The notes under the pieces were generated by a model. It worked only from the letters and a program-made list of their open reading frames with translations, did no database searches and had not been told where the DNA came from. DNA of 64,000 nucleotides from Bacteroidota bacterium. GTDB taxonomy: Bacteria; Bacteroidota; Ignavibacteria; Kryptoniales; JAKASW01. Where the stretch lies: contig JAMCQL010000072.1 in the NCBI GenBank assembly GCA_023381615.1, positions 1-64,000 on the forward strand. Reading direction: 5' to 3'. The translations under genes and the position numbers were made by a program. Below are positions 9,069 through 17,454 of the stretch, piece by piece. Numbering within the stretch: position 1 is the stretch's first letter; the number at the start of each line of letters is the position of its first letter.

Positions 9069-10064
9069 ATGAAACGAATAAAACTCGGAATAATCGGAAC
9101 CGGACTTGCGGCAAAAGATCTGCATTTGCCCGCGCTGCAGAAATTGAAGGACACATTTGAAATTGTTTCCGTAAGCAACCACACTGAGAAAAAGGCAAAA
9201 GAGTTTTCAAAACTTGTCGGCGATGTGCCGTACTTCCTCAACTATCAAGACCTGCTGAGCAATTCGAATGTTGAGGCTGTAGACATCGTGCTTCCAATTC
9301 ACCTGAATTTCAAAGTAACAAAAGATGCTCTCGAAGCCGGAAAGCATGTCATCGTCGAGAAGCCGCTTGCCTCAAATATATTTGATGCGGAACTCATGAC
9401 GGCTTTTCAGGATCGATACGAGCGTGTCATGATGGTTGCGGAAAACTACAGGTATCATCCCGTCTTCAAGAAAGCAAAAGAGATGATCGAATCGGGAAGG
9501 ATCGGCGAACCATATTCGGTTTTCTGGGACAACTTCGTCACCATGGACTCGCGAAGTAGATATGCGAAGACCGACTGGCGCCTTAATCACCAGTATCCGG
9601 GCGGATTCGTAACCGACGGCGGCGTTCATTATATAGCGGTGCTCCGCGATATCTTCGGCGAGGTGAGGTCGGGAGTCGCTTTTACGCGAAGTGTCAATCT
9701 GGAGATCGGCAAGATCGATTCGATGTCATTCCAGTTTGTTTCGGAGCGCGGTGTTAACGGAATGTTCAATACTTATTATAGCGCGAACGGTTACAATGTG
9801 AACCGGCTGATCATCCTTGGGAAAACCGGAACGATTGTCGTTGAAGGAAAGAAAATTGTTTTGAAGCGCGACGGCAAACCCGACTTGGAGGAAGTCATCG
9901 AAACCGATGGCGGTTATCAGGCGGAGTTCGAAGATTTTTATGACGCGATCGTGAACGACCGAGAACCCGTCAGCACATTTTACGAAGCGTACAAAGATTT
10001 TCAGACGATTGTGTCGGCGCTGAACTCGGCGAAGAAATGGGAAGGGCTTGCTCTTGAAGGCTGA
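9069..10064 (+). CDS. Gfo/Idh/MocA-family NAD(P)-dependent oxidoreductase
   Basis: The 331-residue protein opens with a Rossmann motif (KLGIIGTGLAAKDLHLPAL). The hallmark EKPLA occurs in HVIVEKPLASN near residue 95. A C-terminal alpha/beta domain carries GGFVTDGGVHYIAVLRDIFGE with the expected D/H pair. Such enzymes oxidise or reduce sugars, inositols or their derivatives in the cytoplasm. The substrate is not predictable. The 3' end overlaps the aminotransferase gene by 17 nt, so the two are co-transcribed. Confidence 0.9.
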   Translation: MKRIKLGIIGTGLAAKDLHLPALQKLKDTFEIVSVSNHTEKKAKEFSKLVGDVPYFLNYQDLLSNSNVEAVDIVLPIHLNFKVTKDALEAGKHVIVEKPLASNIFDAELMTAFQDRYERVMMVAENYRYHPVFKKAKEMIESGRIGEPYSVFWDNFVTMDSRSRYAKTDWRLNHQYPGGFVTDGGVHYIAVLRDIFGEVRSGVAFTRSVNLEIGKIDSMSFQFVSERGVNGMFNTYYSANGYNVNRLIILGKTGTIVVEGKKIVLKRDGKPDLEEVIETDGGYQAEFEDFYDAIVNDREPVSTFYEAYKDFQTIVSALNSAKKWEGLALEG

Positions 10065-11304
10065 GGAAAATTTCTTGGCGAAGAATCGTCATTGGAAAAA
10101 ATCGTCGAAGCTTAACGACGTCTGCTATGACATTCGCGGTCCCGTCATGGAAGAGGCGAAGAAGCTTGAGGAGCGGGGAAACACAGTTATAAAACTGAAC
10201 ATCGGCAACCCGGCGCCGTTCGGATTTACCGCGCCTGAGGAAATAATCGAGGCGGTTGCTTCTAATCTTCGCAATGCTGAAGGTTATGCAGACTCAAGAG
10301 GTTTGCCTTCCGCGAGAAAAGCCGTGATTGAATATTGCGTCCAAAAGGGAATTACAGACGTCGGGATGGATGATGTGTACCTCGGGAATGGAGTCAGCGA
10401 ACTCATCGGGATTTCCACCGAGGCGCTCCTTGATGACGGTGACGAACTCTTGATTCCCGCGCCGGATTATCCGCTGTGGACCGCTGCCGTGTCGCTCGCC
10501 GGCGGAAAGCCGGTTCATTATATCTGCGACGAAGAATCGGATTGGCTCCCCGATGTTAAAGACATTGCCCGGAAAATCACAGACAGGACGAAAGGGATCG
10601 TCGTAATCAACCCGAACAATCCGACGGGTGCAGTTTATCCGAAAGAAATTTTACAGCAGATTGCCGACCTCGCAGCTGAACACGGTCTGATAGTCTTTTC
10701 AGATGAAATATACGACAGCATACTTTACGACGACGCCAAGCATGTCTCAGCGGCATCGCTTTCCGACGAAGTTCTATTCATCACTTTGAACGGATTGTCG
10801 AAGTCGCACATGATTGCCGGTTTCAGGACAGCGTGGATGGTAATAAGCGGTAACAAGAACGGCGCATCTGACTATCTCGAAGGAATAAACATGCTTGCAT
10901 CCATGCGCCTTTGCAGCAACGTGCCGTCGCAATATGCCATTGAAATTGCGTTGAAAGAATTCCAGAACATTCATGCTCTCACGCGAGCGAACGGCCGTCT
11001 GCTCGAGCAGAGGAACTACGGGTACCAAAGAGTAAATTCAATTCCGGGACTTTCCTGCGTGAAACCGCGAGGCGCATTTTATCTTTTTCCAAAGATAGAC
11101 ACAGAAAAGTTTCATATTGTGGACGATGAAAAATTTGTTCTCGATTTCCTGATGCAGGAAAAAATACTTCTTGTGCAGGGAACCGGCTTCAACTGGCACA
11201 AGCCCGATCATTTCAGGATCGTCTTGCTTCCTCCAAAGAATGACATGGAGGTTGCCTTTGACAGGCTTGAACATTTTCTCTCGAATTATGTGCAATCGAG
11301 CTGA
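10048..11304 (+). CDS. alaA: Alanine aminotransferase (AlaA type)
   Basis: The 418-residue fold-type I aminotransferase follows E. coli AlaA closely in my reading: KSSKLNDVCYDIRGPV, LNIGNPAPFGF, YLGNGVSELI, PAPDYPLWTAAVS, INPNNPTGAVYPKE, and the PLP lysine region LNGLSKSHMIAGFRTAW. AlaA transfers the amino group between glutamate and pyruvate. The start is a TTG overlapping the previous gene by 17 nt. The conserved part begins about 18 residues later, so a downstream start is possible. Coupling to a Gfo/Idh oxidoreductase is unusual for a housekeeping AlaA. Confidence 0.9.
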   Translation: MLLKAEENFLAKNRHWKKSSKLNDVCYDIRGPVMEEAKKLEERGNTVIKLNIGNPAPFGFTAPEEIIEAVASNLRNAEGYADSRGLPSARKAVIEYCVQKGITDVGMDDVYLGNGVSELIGISTEALLDDGDELLIPAPDYPLWTAAVSLAGGKPVHYICDEESDWLPDVKDIARKITDRTKGIVVINPNNPTGAVYPKEILQQIADLAAEHGLIVFSDEIYDSILYDDAKHVSAASLSDEVLFITLNGLSKSHMIAGFRTAWMVISGNKNGASDYLEGINMLASMRLCSNVPSQYAIEIALKEFQNIHALTRANGRLLEQRNYGYQRVNSIPGLSCVKPRGAFYLFPKIDTEKFHIVDDEKFVLDFLMQEKILLVQGTGFNWHKPDHFRIVLLPPKNDMEVAFDRLEHFLSNYVQSS

Positions 11305-11403
11305 GAGACGGCCGGTGATGAAACCCGATATAGAACCAAAGAGTACAAAATCCATCCGTTGGAAAGAGTATTATTCAACCTTTAATTTATCGGAGATGAT
11401 CAA

Positions 11404-11910
11404 ATGAAATCTTCAGTTTTAATCGGCCGCTTGAAAGTGGCGGCGCTGTTCATATTCGTGTTAAGCGTTTCCATTCTGAATGTGAAATCCGTTCTTGCAC
11501 AAGAGCCGCCGATCGGCGCTCAAAATGGTGTAACATGGAGAGGCCTCGTGATCGGAACGCAGGCAGAAACGGTAACGAGAAAGACGTTTTACGTGGACGG
11601 GATGTACAACATGTCCGTTTACTGGTCGCAGCACGCGGAGTTGAAGACGGATGCCGTTAATTACAACGACGCATTTATCGGTTTGAACGTGGGAGAGATT
11701 CGCGACGGACTCGATTCGTTTTATGTCAATGACAAAAATCTTCAAATCCCGATAATTGACGCCGTTCTTGTCGTGCGCCTGCAAAATGCTCAGGTCGGAA
11801 AAGCCAAAGTCGATGAAGTAATAAAGGAGCTGCGCGAGGCAACGATAAACGGAATAGATCCGACCCGTGAAAACAAAATCTGGAGAACAAACCTGAGGCT
11901 TCTCAGGTGA
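11404..11910 (+). CDS. Secreted protein of unknown function
   Basis: The 168-residue protein has a clear signal peptide (hydrophobic core VAALFIFVLSVSILNV, cleavage near LAQ). The mature part is mixed alpha/beta with regular polar turns (FYVDGMYNMSVYWSQH, VVRLQNAQVGKAKVDEVI). No catalytic motif or Cys pair is visible and I do not recognise a family. It sits between the aminotransferase and the aldolase on the same strand, with a 99-nt gap upstream. A periplasmic location is inferred. Confidence 0.7.
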   Translation: MKSSVLIGRLKVAALFIFVLSVSILNVKSVLAQEPPIGAQNGVTWRGLVIGTQAETVTRKTFYVDGMYNMSVYWSQHAELKTDAVNYNDAFIGLNVGEIRDGLDSFYVNDKNLQIPIIDAVLVVRLQNAQVGKAKVDEVIKELREATINGIDPTRENKIWRTNLRLLR

Positions 11911-11940
11911 TTGTACCAGAATGAAAGCTGTCTGATAATT

Positions 11941-12609
11941 ATGCAAATTGAAATTCAAAAAGAAAACCTTGTAAATATATGCCGGAAGCTTGCAGAACAC
12001 GGCTTGGTTGCAGCTACGGATGGCAACGTCAGCGCAAGGTTGTATGATGGCATAGTCGTCGTCACGCCGAGCGGGAAAAGCAAGTCTGAAGTTGAAGTTA
12101 GCGACTTGATAATTGTGGATTTGGATGGCAAGATAATTTCGGGAACCAGCAGGCCGTCAACTGAATTTGCAATGCACGGCTTCATTTATAGGAAGCGGCC
12201 CGATGTAGGAGCCGTGATTCATGCTCATCCGGTTTACGCGACTGCTTTCGCCGCGGCACGTATCCCTCTCGACAAATTGGTGTTCCCGGAAGTTATCGTG
12301 GCTATCGGGAAAATTCCTCTTGCGGATTACGCAACGCCTTCTACGCAGGAAGTGGTTAAGACAATCGAACCGTTAGTCAAAGATTATGACGCGATTCTTC
12401 TCGCTAACCACGGAGTCGTAACCTACGGCGCATCTTTGGAAGAAGCATACAATAAGATGGAGAAGGTTGAGCACACGGCGAAGATCGCTTTTGTCGTCAG
12501 ACAGTTGGGCGGCGCTAAAGAACTGACTCGTGATGAGATTGAACGTCTTGCTTCGGTGAGTGAAAAGAGCTACGGAAAGGAGATAGACATCAGAAAACTC
12601 TTCCGATGA
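11941..12609 (+). CDS. Class II aldolase/adducin-family protein
   Basis: The 222-residue protein has the fold signature GLVAATDGNVSARL near the N-terminus, the zinc motif VIHAHPVYATAFA (two His) and the third-ligand region LLANHGVVTYG. It resembles L-fuculose-phosphate aldolase, L-ribulose-5-phosphate 4-epimerase and related sugar-phosphate lyases. The substrate is unknown. The frame is open to a TTG at 11911, but ATG 11941 begins the conserved sequence. The MFS transporter and oxidoreductase upstream hint at a small sugar or sugar-acid pathway, which is inference. Confidence 0.85.
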   Translation: MQIEIQKENLVNICRKLAEHGLVAATDGNVSARLYDGIVVVTPSGKSKSEVEVSDLIIVDLDGKIISGTSRPSTEFAMHGFIYRKRPDVGAVIHAHPVYATAFAAARIPLDKLVFPEVIVAIGKIPLADYATPSTQEVVKTIEPLVKDYDAILLANHGVVTYGASLEEAYNKMEKVEHTAKIAFVVRQLGGAKELTRDEIERLASVSEKSYGKEIDIRKLFR

Positions 12610-12640
12610 TTTCTCTTGGTTTCAGCGTTCTCAGATTTTC

Positions 12641-12662
12641 TTCCCAAGCTCCTGCTTGGGAA
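12641..12662. repeat. Hairpin repeat between convergent genes
   Basis: TTCCCAAGC and GCTTGGGAA form a perfect 9-bp stem with a 4-base loop. It lies between the aldolase and aminopeptidase genes, which converge. It may act as a bidirectional terminator, but the sequence belongs to the same GTTCCCA-type repeat class as 1392 and 58086. Confidence 0.55.
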
Positions 12663-12711
12663 CACGGAGTTTGCGTTCCGAAGCAGAGGCTCGGACCGAA
12701 ATTAACCTCTC

Positions 12712-14190
12712 TTACTTTTTCATCAATTTCTCAATTTCCTTCGGCTCGACCGGAACTGAATCGGTAATATTTTTATGCCCATCATCCGTAATCAAAATAT
12801 CATCCTCGATTCTGATGCCGATGTTCCAGTATTTCGGATCGACGCCGGGCGAATTCGCGGGAATATAAATTCCCGGTTCCACTGTCCACACTTCGCCGCT
12901 TCTTAGCACGCCGTTAGTCCACACATCATGCACATCCAACCCGAGGGGATGTCCAAGTCCGTGGTTGAAAAATTTTCCGTATTCATCTTTGTCTTTGATA
13001 ATTCCAAGTCTGAGCAAACCGTCTTGAATGACTTTCACCGCCTTTTGAGAAACGGTCATGTAATAATTCACGCGGGGTCTCATTGCGCTGACGGCTGAGT
13101 CATGAGCGGCGAGGACGATGTTGTAGATTTCAAGTTGAGGCTGAGAGAATTTTCCGCTGACTGGAATTGTCCGCGTAATATCAGAAGCGTAATTGTGATA
13201 TTCACATCCGCAGTCCATGACAACCACATCGCCGTCTTTCATTTGTCGCCGGTTCGTTTCGTAATGAAATATGGTAGAATTTTCGCCGGACCCGTCGATG
13301 CACGGGTAAGCCACGTACTCCGCGCCTTGCATCTCAGAGCTATACTCGAAAATTGCCTGAAGCTGGTATTCGTACATTCCCTGTTTGCAGGCTATGATGA
13401 CGGCTCTGTGAGCGTTTGCCGAAATTTGCGCCGCCCTTTCAATTACGGCTAATTCTTCAGGCGACTTCACTTGGCGCATCTCGCGGACGAGCGGAGTTGG
13501 GTCTCTGAACTCAACCCTGCTGTTGTACTGCAGTTCGGCTTTCTTTATTTCGTTTATAAATTCAAGGATGTTTCCTTCCATTCCTTCACTCGGGAGCGGA
13601 ATATAAGTTACCTTCGCGACGTTTAACGACTGCAGGAAATATTTCTTGAACTCCTTGTTCGGGAGAGCTGCATCGAAGCCGAGCGCTTCCTTTGCTCCCT
13701 GCGGTCCGAGCCGCTTTCCCGTCCACGATTCGCGTGATGGATCGCGCGGCATCACGAAGAGAACTTCCTTCGTTCGATGGACGCCGGTCGAGTCGACTAC
13801 CATTATTCCTTTCGGAGCGAGAATGAGAAGCGAGTTCGGCTCGCTGCATCCGGTCAAATAGAAGAAGTCGTCGCCCTGTCTGTACTTGTATTGCACGTCG
13901 TTGTTTCTAATCCGCTCGCTGCCGGCATAAAAAATTGCCACGGCGGAATCGCCGATCGATTTCATTACCTTTTCTCTGTTCGATTTGAAGAACGAAGACG
14001 GCAAAAGATCCGTGTCGTAGATGCCGTATTCCGGATAGGTTTTTTCCTGCGAATAACATTTTCCTGTTGAATCGATTGGTAAAATTACTCCGCCGACGAT
14101 TACCAGCAGCGAAAAGGCAGATATTGAGCAAAATATCTTTGCTCGCTTTTCGTTTATCATTCGCTTAACGAAATAAAATTTACTTGTCAT
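12712..14190 (-). CDS. Xaa-Pro aminopeptidase (M24B), exported
   Basis: The 492-residue protein has an N-terminal hydrophobic segment (about residues 17-37) consistent with a signal peptide or anchor. The N-terminal aminopeptidase-P domain follows (FFYLTGCSEPNSLLIL). The C-terminal pita-bread domain has metal ligands in VVMDCGCEYHNYASDITRT (two Asp), NHGLGHPLGLDVHD (His), VEPGIYIP (Glu) and GIRIEDDILIT (Glu). It should remove N-terminal residues preceding proline from peptides outside the cytoplasm. ATG 14190 follows AGGGGG. The gene is monocistronic by appearance. Confidence 0.92.
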   Translation of the reverse strand: MTSKFYFVKRMINEKRAKIFCSISAFSLLVIVGGVILPIDSTGKCYSQEKTYPEYGIYDTDLLPSSFFKSNREKVMKSIGDSAVAIFYAGSERIRNNDVQYKYRQGDDFFYLTGCSEPNSLLILAPKGIMVVDSTGVHRTKEVLFVMPRDPSRESWTGKRLGPQGAKEALGFDAALPNKEFKKYFLQSLNVAKVTYIPLPSEGMEGNILEFINEIKKAELQYNSRVEFRDPTPLVREMRQVKSPEELAVIERAAQISANAHRAVIIACKQGMYEYQLQAIFEYSSEMQGAEYVAYPCIDGSGENSTIFHYETNRRQMKDGDVVVMDCGCEYHNYASDITRTIPVSGKFSQPQLEIYNIVLAAHDSAVSAMRPRVNYYMTVSQKAVKVIQDGLLRLGIIKDKDEYGKFFNHGLGHPLGLDVHDVWTNGVLRSGEVWTVEPGIYIPANSPGVDPKYWNIGIRIEDDILITDDGHKNITDSVPVEPKEIEKLMKK

Positions 14191-14216
14191 CAAAGCCCCC
14201 TTGTTAGCGGTGTTGT

Positions 14217-14834
14217 CTATAGTTTTATCTTTTTTACCTCGTCTTCAAAAAATTTTTGGACGGTGATCTTATCTACCGGATTTCTCAGGAATTGAATGTT
14301 GGTATCTTCGGCGTCTTCCATGTATGTCAATTGTTCGAGGAATAATCTTGCATCAAAGTTTTTCTTGAATTTTCTCTGTGCGAGTTTAATAATACGCTCC
14401 ACAGTACAAGAGTTCTCTGAGACAATAAAAAAAATGTCAATGTAATCTTTGTATGTTGCTCTGCGACCGATTGCGTAGGCTTTTGTGGCAGCTATTTCTG
14501 GAATTTTCAAGATATTAATTCCATCAAATGTTGTCGGCTTCAAAACTAATGGGAAAGGATATGACAGAAAAGTTAGCTTTATTTTATCGATAAGAATTGT
14601 GAGTTCGTCCCTGTTGTTGACGAGAATATCGATCTCAAAACCCGATAACACTTTTTCTGCTTGAATCAGAAGTTTTTTAGAGATTTCCTTTTCGGTGAAC
14701 AAGTCAAAATCGGCCGATGTTCGGTGTGCAATTTGTAAAGCAAGTGCAGTTCCGCCAGCGAGGTAGAAGCTCTTGAAATTCTTAATTCTACTTAGAATTT
14801 CCCTTGCTTTATCGTTTAATATTTCGGGATGCAT
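14217..14834 (-). CDS. AbiEii-type nucleotidyltransferase toxin
   Basis: The 205-residue protein resembles the AbiEii/DUF1814 family. It carries FYLAGGTALALQIAHRTSADFDLF (nucleotidyltransferase GG...DxDxF motif), a central INILKIPEIAATKAYAI and the YKDYIDIFFI segment that family members carry near the middle. AbiEii proteins are toxin or abortive-infection components with nucleotidyltransferase activity. The start ATG 14834 overlaps the end of the small upstream gene by 26 nt, typical of translational coupling in toxin-antitoxin pairs. The frame is open to a TTG at 14855. Confidence 0.85.
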   Translation of the reverse strand: MHPEILNDKAREILSRIKNFKSFYLAGGTALALQIAHRTSADFDLFTEKEISKKLLIQAEKVLSGFEIDILVNNRDELTILIDKIKLTFLSYPFPLVLKPTTFDGINILKIPEIAATKAYAIGRRATYKDYIDIFFIVSENSCTVERIIKLAQRKFKKNFDARLFLEQLTYMEDAEDTNIQFLRNPVDKITVQKFFEDEVKKIKL

Positions 14835-15087
14835 ACTTGAAGTCTTTGATCCCAAGCAAAAGAGAAATTAGTTTTAAGGCAGGCGGTCGGAACTCCGTCG
14901 CCGAAGTTGTTTCGATGACTCTTTTTAGTTCCTTCCTGCCGTAAAATTTGTAAAGTTTCTTCCAGTGTTTCCACTTTCCGTAATTAATCACGTTGATGAT
15001 TATTCTTTGCTTATGTTTTTCCGCGTCCATTGCGGATAGTCTGTATGACCACAAGAAACTTTCAAATTCTCCGGGAATCTTTTTCAT
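14809..15087 (-). CDS. Small partner of the AbiEii-type gene (DUF6922-like)
   Basis: The 92-residue protein starts MKKIPGEFESFLWSYRLSAM and contains IINVINYGKWKHWKKLYKFYG. This pattern (aromatic start, then yG...w..L...Y) resembles the DUF6922 family often found beside AbiEii genes. It is probably the antitoxin or regulatory partner. Upstream open sequence (to 15270) crosses a palindromic repeat and is not counted. The family name is from memory and should be tested by profile search. Confidence 0.7.
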   Translation of the reverse strand: MKKIPGEFESFLWSYRLSAMDAEKHKQRIIINVINYGKWKHWKKLYKFYGRKELKRVIETTSATEFRPPALKLISLLLGIKDFKYASRNIKR

Positions 15088-15152
15088 CTTACATATTATA
15101 CGATAATTGGGGAAAAGTTGGAAATGTTTAAAAAACCGTTTTGAAAGAATTA

Positions 15153-15317
15153 AACCCAGAATTGTCATTAGGAAAGGGATAGCACACGGATGACACGGAA
15201 CGCGCAGATTTTCACGGATTGATTTATTCCATTTTATCTCATCTGTGGAAATCCGTGTCATCTGCGTCATCAGTGTGCTATTTCTATTTTCGCAGGCTCT
15301 AATGACAAATCCGGGTT
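15153..15317. repeat. Long imperfect palindrome (CACGGATGACAC-type)
   Basis: Outer arms pair 15153-15171 with 15299-15317. Inner arms carry ATAGCACAC, GATGACaC and ACGGAT words that recur in inverted order (15178-15215 against 15240-15285). The whole can fold into a hairpin about 165 nt long. The internal words are iterated within each arm as well as inverted. Confidence 0.8.
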
Positions 15318-15369
15318 AAAAGACGACCTGCCGCCTGCACCGGAGGCAGATCGCAATTGTGTAGAAAGA

Positions 15370-15500
15370 TACTATCCAGCAAAATCATCTTTCTGATTTG
15401 AGAAACATTGTCAGCTTTCATGACATAGAAATAGATCCCACTTGCCATGCCATCGGCTTTGAAATTCACGCCGGAATTCCAATCGCGGATCGAAAACGAG
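15370..15500 (-). pseudogene. Relic of a T9SS C-terminal sorting domain
   Basis: Read leftward, this strand encodes FSIRDWNSGVNFKADGMASG followed by IYFYVMKADNVSQIRKMILL. That matches the end of a T9SS type A sorting domain, compare SLPSGVYFYRITAGNYSSVKKMVLMK at 47310-47385. An in-frame stop lies immediately upstream (near 15506) and the terminal stop is lost. Only the last third of a sorting domain remains, so a T9SS cargo gene once ended here. Confidence 0.7.
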
Positions 15501-15655
15501 ATTTATCGACAAAACGTCAAGATACATAAGAAACCTATGTTAGCGGGGAACCCCGAGCGCAATTGGAGGTTAAATACTGTTTTTCTTTTTTCTGCAATTG
15601 AAATTTTAGCTTGTATAGCCTAAACTCAATTAGGATACATTTTCACGGACCACAG

Positions 15656-16594
15656 ATGAAAAAGAAATTTACTCCGCCGCCGAATCTTTCCATGGGAATC
15701 CTCGGGAACCTTGACAAGCCCTCGACATGCGAAACCGCCTTCGAACTGATCAAGATTCTCGAGGAGCGCAAGATCAAATTTATCATTCAAAGCGAAATAG
15801 CCGAACAGATGAAATCAAGGTGCGGCTACGATGCGGACAAGGCTGCCGTTCCATCTTCCGAAGTTCCCAAGCGCTCCGATGTCATAATCTCACTCGGAGG
15901 AGATGGAACAATTCTGCGGACTGCAAAAATTGTGGGCGAACTCGGCAAGCCGATTCTTGGAGTAAATCTTGGCAAATTAGGTTTCCTTGCAGAACTCAAT
16001 TTTGACGAACTGAGAAACAGCATCGATGAACTCTTTAAAGGAAAATTCAATCTCGAAGAGCGAACAGTTCTCAAAGCCGTCTTTCAGTCCGCAGGATCCA
16101 AAGAACAGGACGACAAGACTACGACAATTTTTGCTTTGAACGATATTGTCATTGACAAAGCGAGTTCGCCGCGCATGATCGACTTGGAAACGTACGTCGA
16201 TTCGGAGTACCTGATCACTTACAGAGCTGATGGGATTGTTTTGAGCACGCCGACGGGTTCAACGGGTTACTGCTTGTCGACCGGCGGACCGATCATTACC
16301 CCGGAAAGCCGCGTAATTGCGATCAGCCCGATTTCACCGCATACGCTTTCTGCACGGCCCGTAATAGTTCCCGATGCTTCCGAAATACGCATCGTGGTGC
16401 ATTCGACTTTCAAGCACGTTATGATCTCGGCTGACGGGCAGGTTTCCAGTCTTCTTCCTCCGCCGGCAGAGTTTAATATTTTACTCGCTCCGCATAAGGT
16501 CATTTTGCTTCGAAAGAGCAAGAATGGATTTTTCAATTTACTGAGAACGAAACTGATGTGGGGAATCGACATTAGATCGTCCGAAGGATCCTGA
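15656..16594 (+). CDS. nadK: NAD kinase
   Basis: The 312-residue protein has the kinase motif ISLGGDGTILRTAK, LGVNLGKLGFLAE, the substrate-binding ALNDIVIDK and the C-terminal STPTGSTGYCLSTGGPII. It phosphorylates NAD+ to NADP+ in the cytoplasm. The frame is open to a TTG at 15611, but ATG 15656 is preferred by position; MGILGN follows shortly after. It is followed after 14 nt by the thioredoxin-fold gene. Confidence 0.94.
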   Translation: MKKKFTPPPNLSMGILGNLDKPSTCETAFELIKILEERKIKFIIQSEIAEQMKSRCGYDADKAAVPSSEVPKRSDVIISLGGDGTILRTAKIVGELGKPILGVNLGKLGFLAELNFDELRNSIDELFKGKFNLEERTVLKAVFQSAGSKEQDDKTTTIFALNDIVIDKASSPRMIDLETYVDSEYLITYRADGIVLSTPTGSTGYCLSTGGPIITPESRVIAISPISPHTLSARPVIVPDASEIRIVVHSTFKHVMISADGQVSSLLPPPAEFNILLAPHKVILLRKSKNGFFNLLRTKLMWGIDIRSSEGS

Positions 16595-16608
16595 GGAGAG
16601 GAAAAAGA

Positions 16609-17139
16609 ATGAAAATATTTTTATGCATGATTGGACTTTTAACCTTCACGGCAATCTCGAACGCGCAGATCGTCGCGACAGATTCGATTTCTAATCAACG
16701 CATTTTGATAGGAGCAGTCACGCGTTCGGCGTTTGAAGATTCGTCGTGGTTTAAAGACAATTACTCGATGTACAATCCGACGAGTGAACTAATAGCGAAG
16801 ATCGATTCGCTCAGCGGCGGCGATTCTGTAGATGTTGTTTTTGGTTCTTGGTGCTCCGACAGCCACATGTGGGTTCCGATGTTCTTGAGAATTATTGACC
16901 GTACTGCTCTCGGCAAGCACGCAGCGTTTGTCGCTGTGCCGCGGTCGAAAGGCTGGCGCGAGCAGTTGACTCCAGGAATGAATATCGAACGCGTGCCGAC
17001 TTTCATTTTCTTTCATGACGGAAAAGAGATAGGAAGAATTGTGGAGGAACCCAAAGGAGATCTCGGCGACAACATCGTGAAAATACTCGGAGGGGAATAT
17101 AAGCCATCCGAAGGATCCCTGCCGGAACGAGTGCATTAA
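16609..17139 (+). CDS. Secreted thioredoxin-fold protein with a single active-site Cys
   Basis: The 176-residue protein has a short signal peptide (MKIFLCMIGLLTFTAISNAQ). The thioredoxin-like core contains VVFGSWCSDSHMWVPMFLRI, the cis-proline region ERVPTFIFFHDGKEIGRIVE and nothing like a full CxxC. WCSDS has Cys, but the position of the second Cys is Ser-His. Single-Cys members cannot run a classical intramolecular disulfide cycle; they may bind thiols, glutathione or metal. It lies 14 nt downstream of nadK, probably in one transcript. Confidence 0.8.
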   Translation: MKIFLCMIGLLTFTAISNAQIVATDSISNQRILIGAVTRSAFEDSSWFKDNYSMYNPTSELIAKIDSLSGGDSVDVVFGSWCSDSHMWVPMFLRIIDRTALGKHAAFVAVPRSKGWREQLTPGMNIERVPTFIFFHDGKEIGRIVEEPKGDLGDNIVKILGGEYKPSEGSLPERVH

Positions 17140-17205
17140 AATTTGTTCCTGAACTTTCTATGGTTTATATTTGAAAGTGTAAACTATGAAGGAGATGATT
17201 ATACG

Positions 17206-17454
17206 ATGCATTCAACGGCAAAAGAACTAAGATTCCATACCAAAGAACTTCTTGATTCGGTATCAAGGGGCGAAGAAGTGATTATTACGCTTCGAGGCAA
17301 ACCTTACGCTAAATTAGTCCCCCTGAAAAAATCAGGGAAGAATACAGGCACAACAAATGAATTATTCGGCATGTGGAAAGAGAGAAAAGACTTGGAAAAT
17401 GTCGGCGAATATGTGCGCAGAATGAGGAGGGAGAGATTCCGTGTTCCAGGTTGA
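17206..17454 (+). CDS. Phd/YefM-type antitoxin
   Basis: The 82-residue protein starts MHSTAKELRFHTKELLDSV and continues RGEEVIITLRGKPYAKLVPL, the prevent-host-death fold that binds its own promoter as a dimer. The C-terminal tail (MWKERKDLENVGEYVRRMR) is the region that usually wraps the toxin. AAGGAG precedes the ATG. It overlaps the toxin gene by 14 nt, so the pair is co-translated and probably autorepressed. Confidence 0.88.
   Translation: MHSTAKELRFHTKELLDSVSRGEEVIITLRGKPYAKLVPLKKSGKNTGTTNELFGMWKERKDLENVGEYVRRMRRERFRVPG

Noticed and set aside
15088-15270. Upstream extension of the small AbiEii partner
   Set aside because: The added residues come from the palindromic repeat; the natural start is at 15087.
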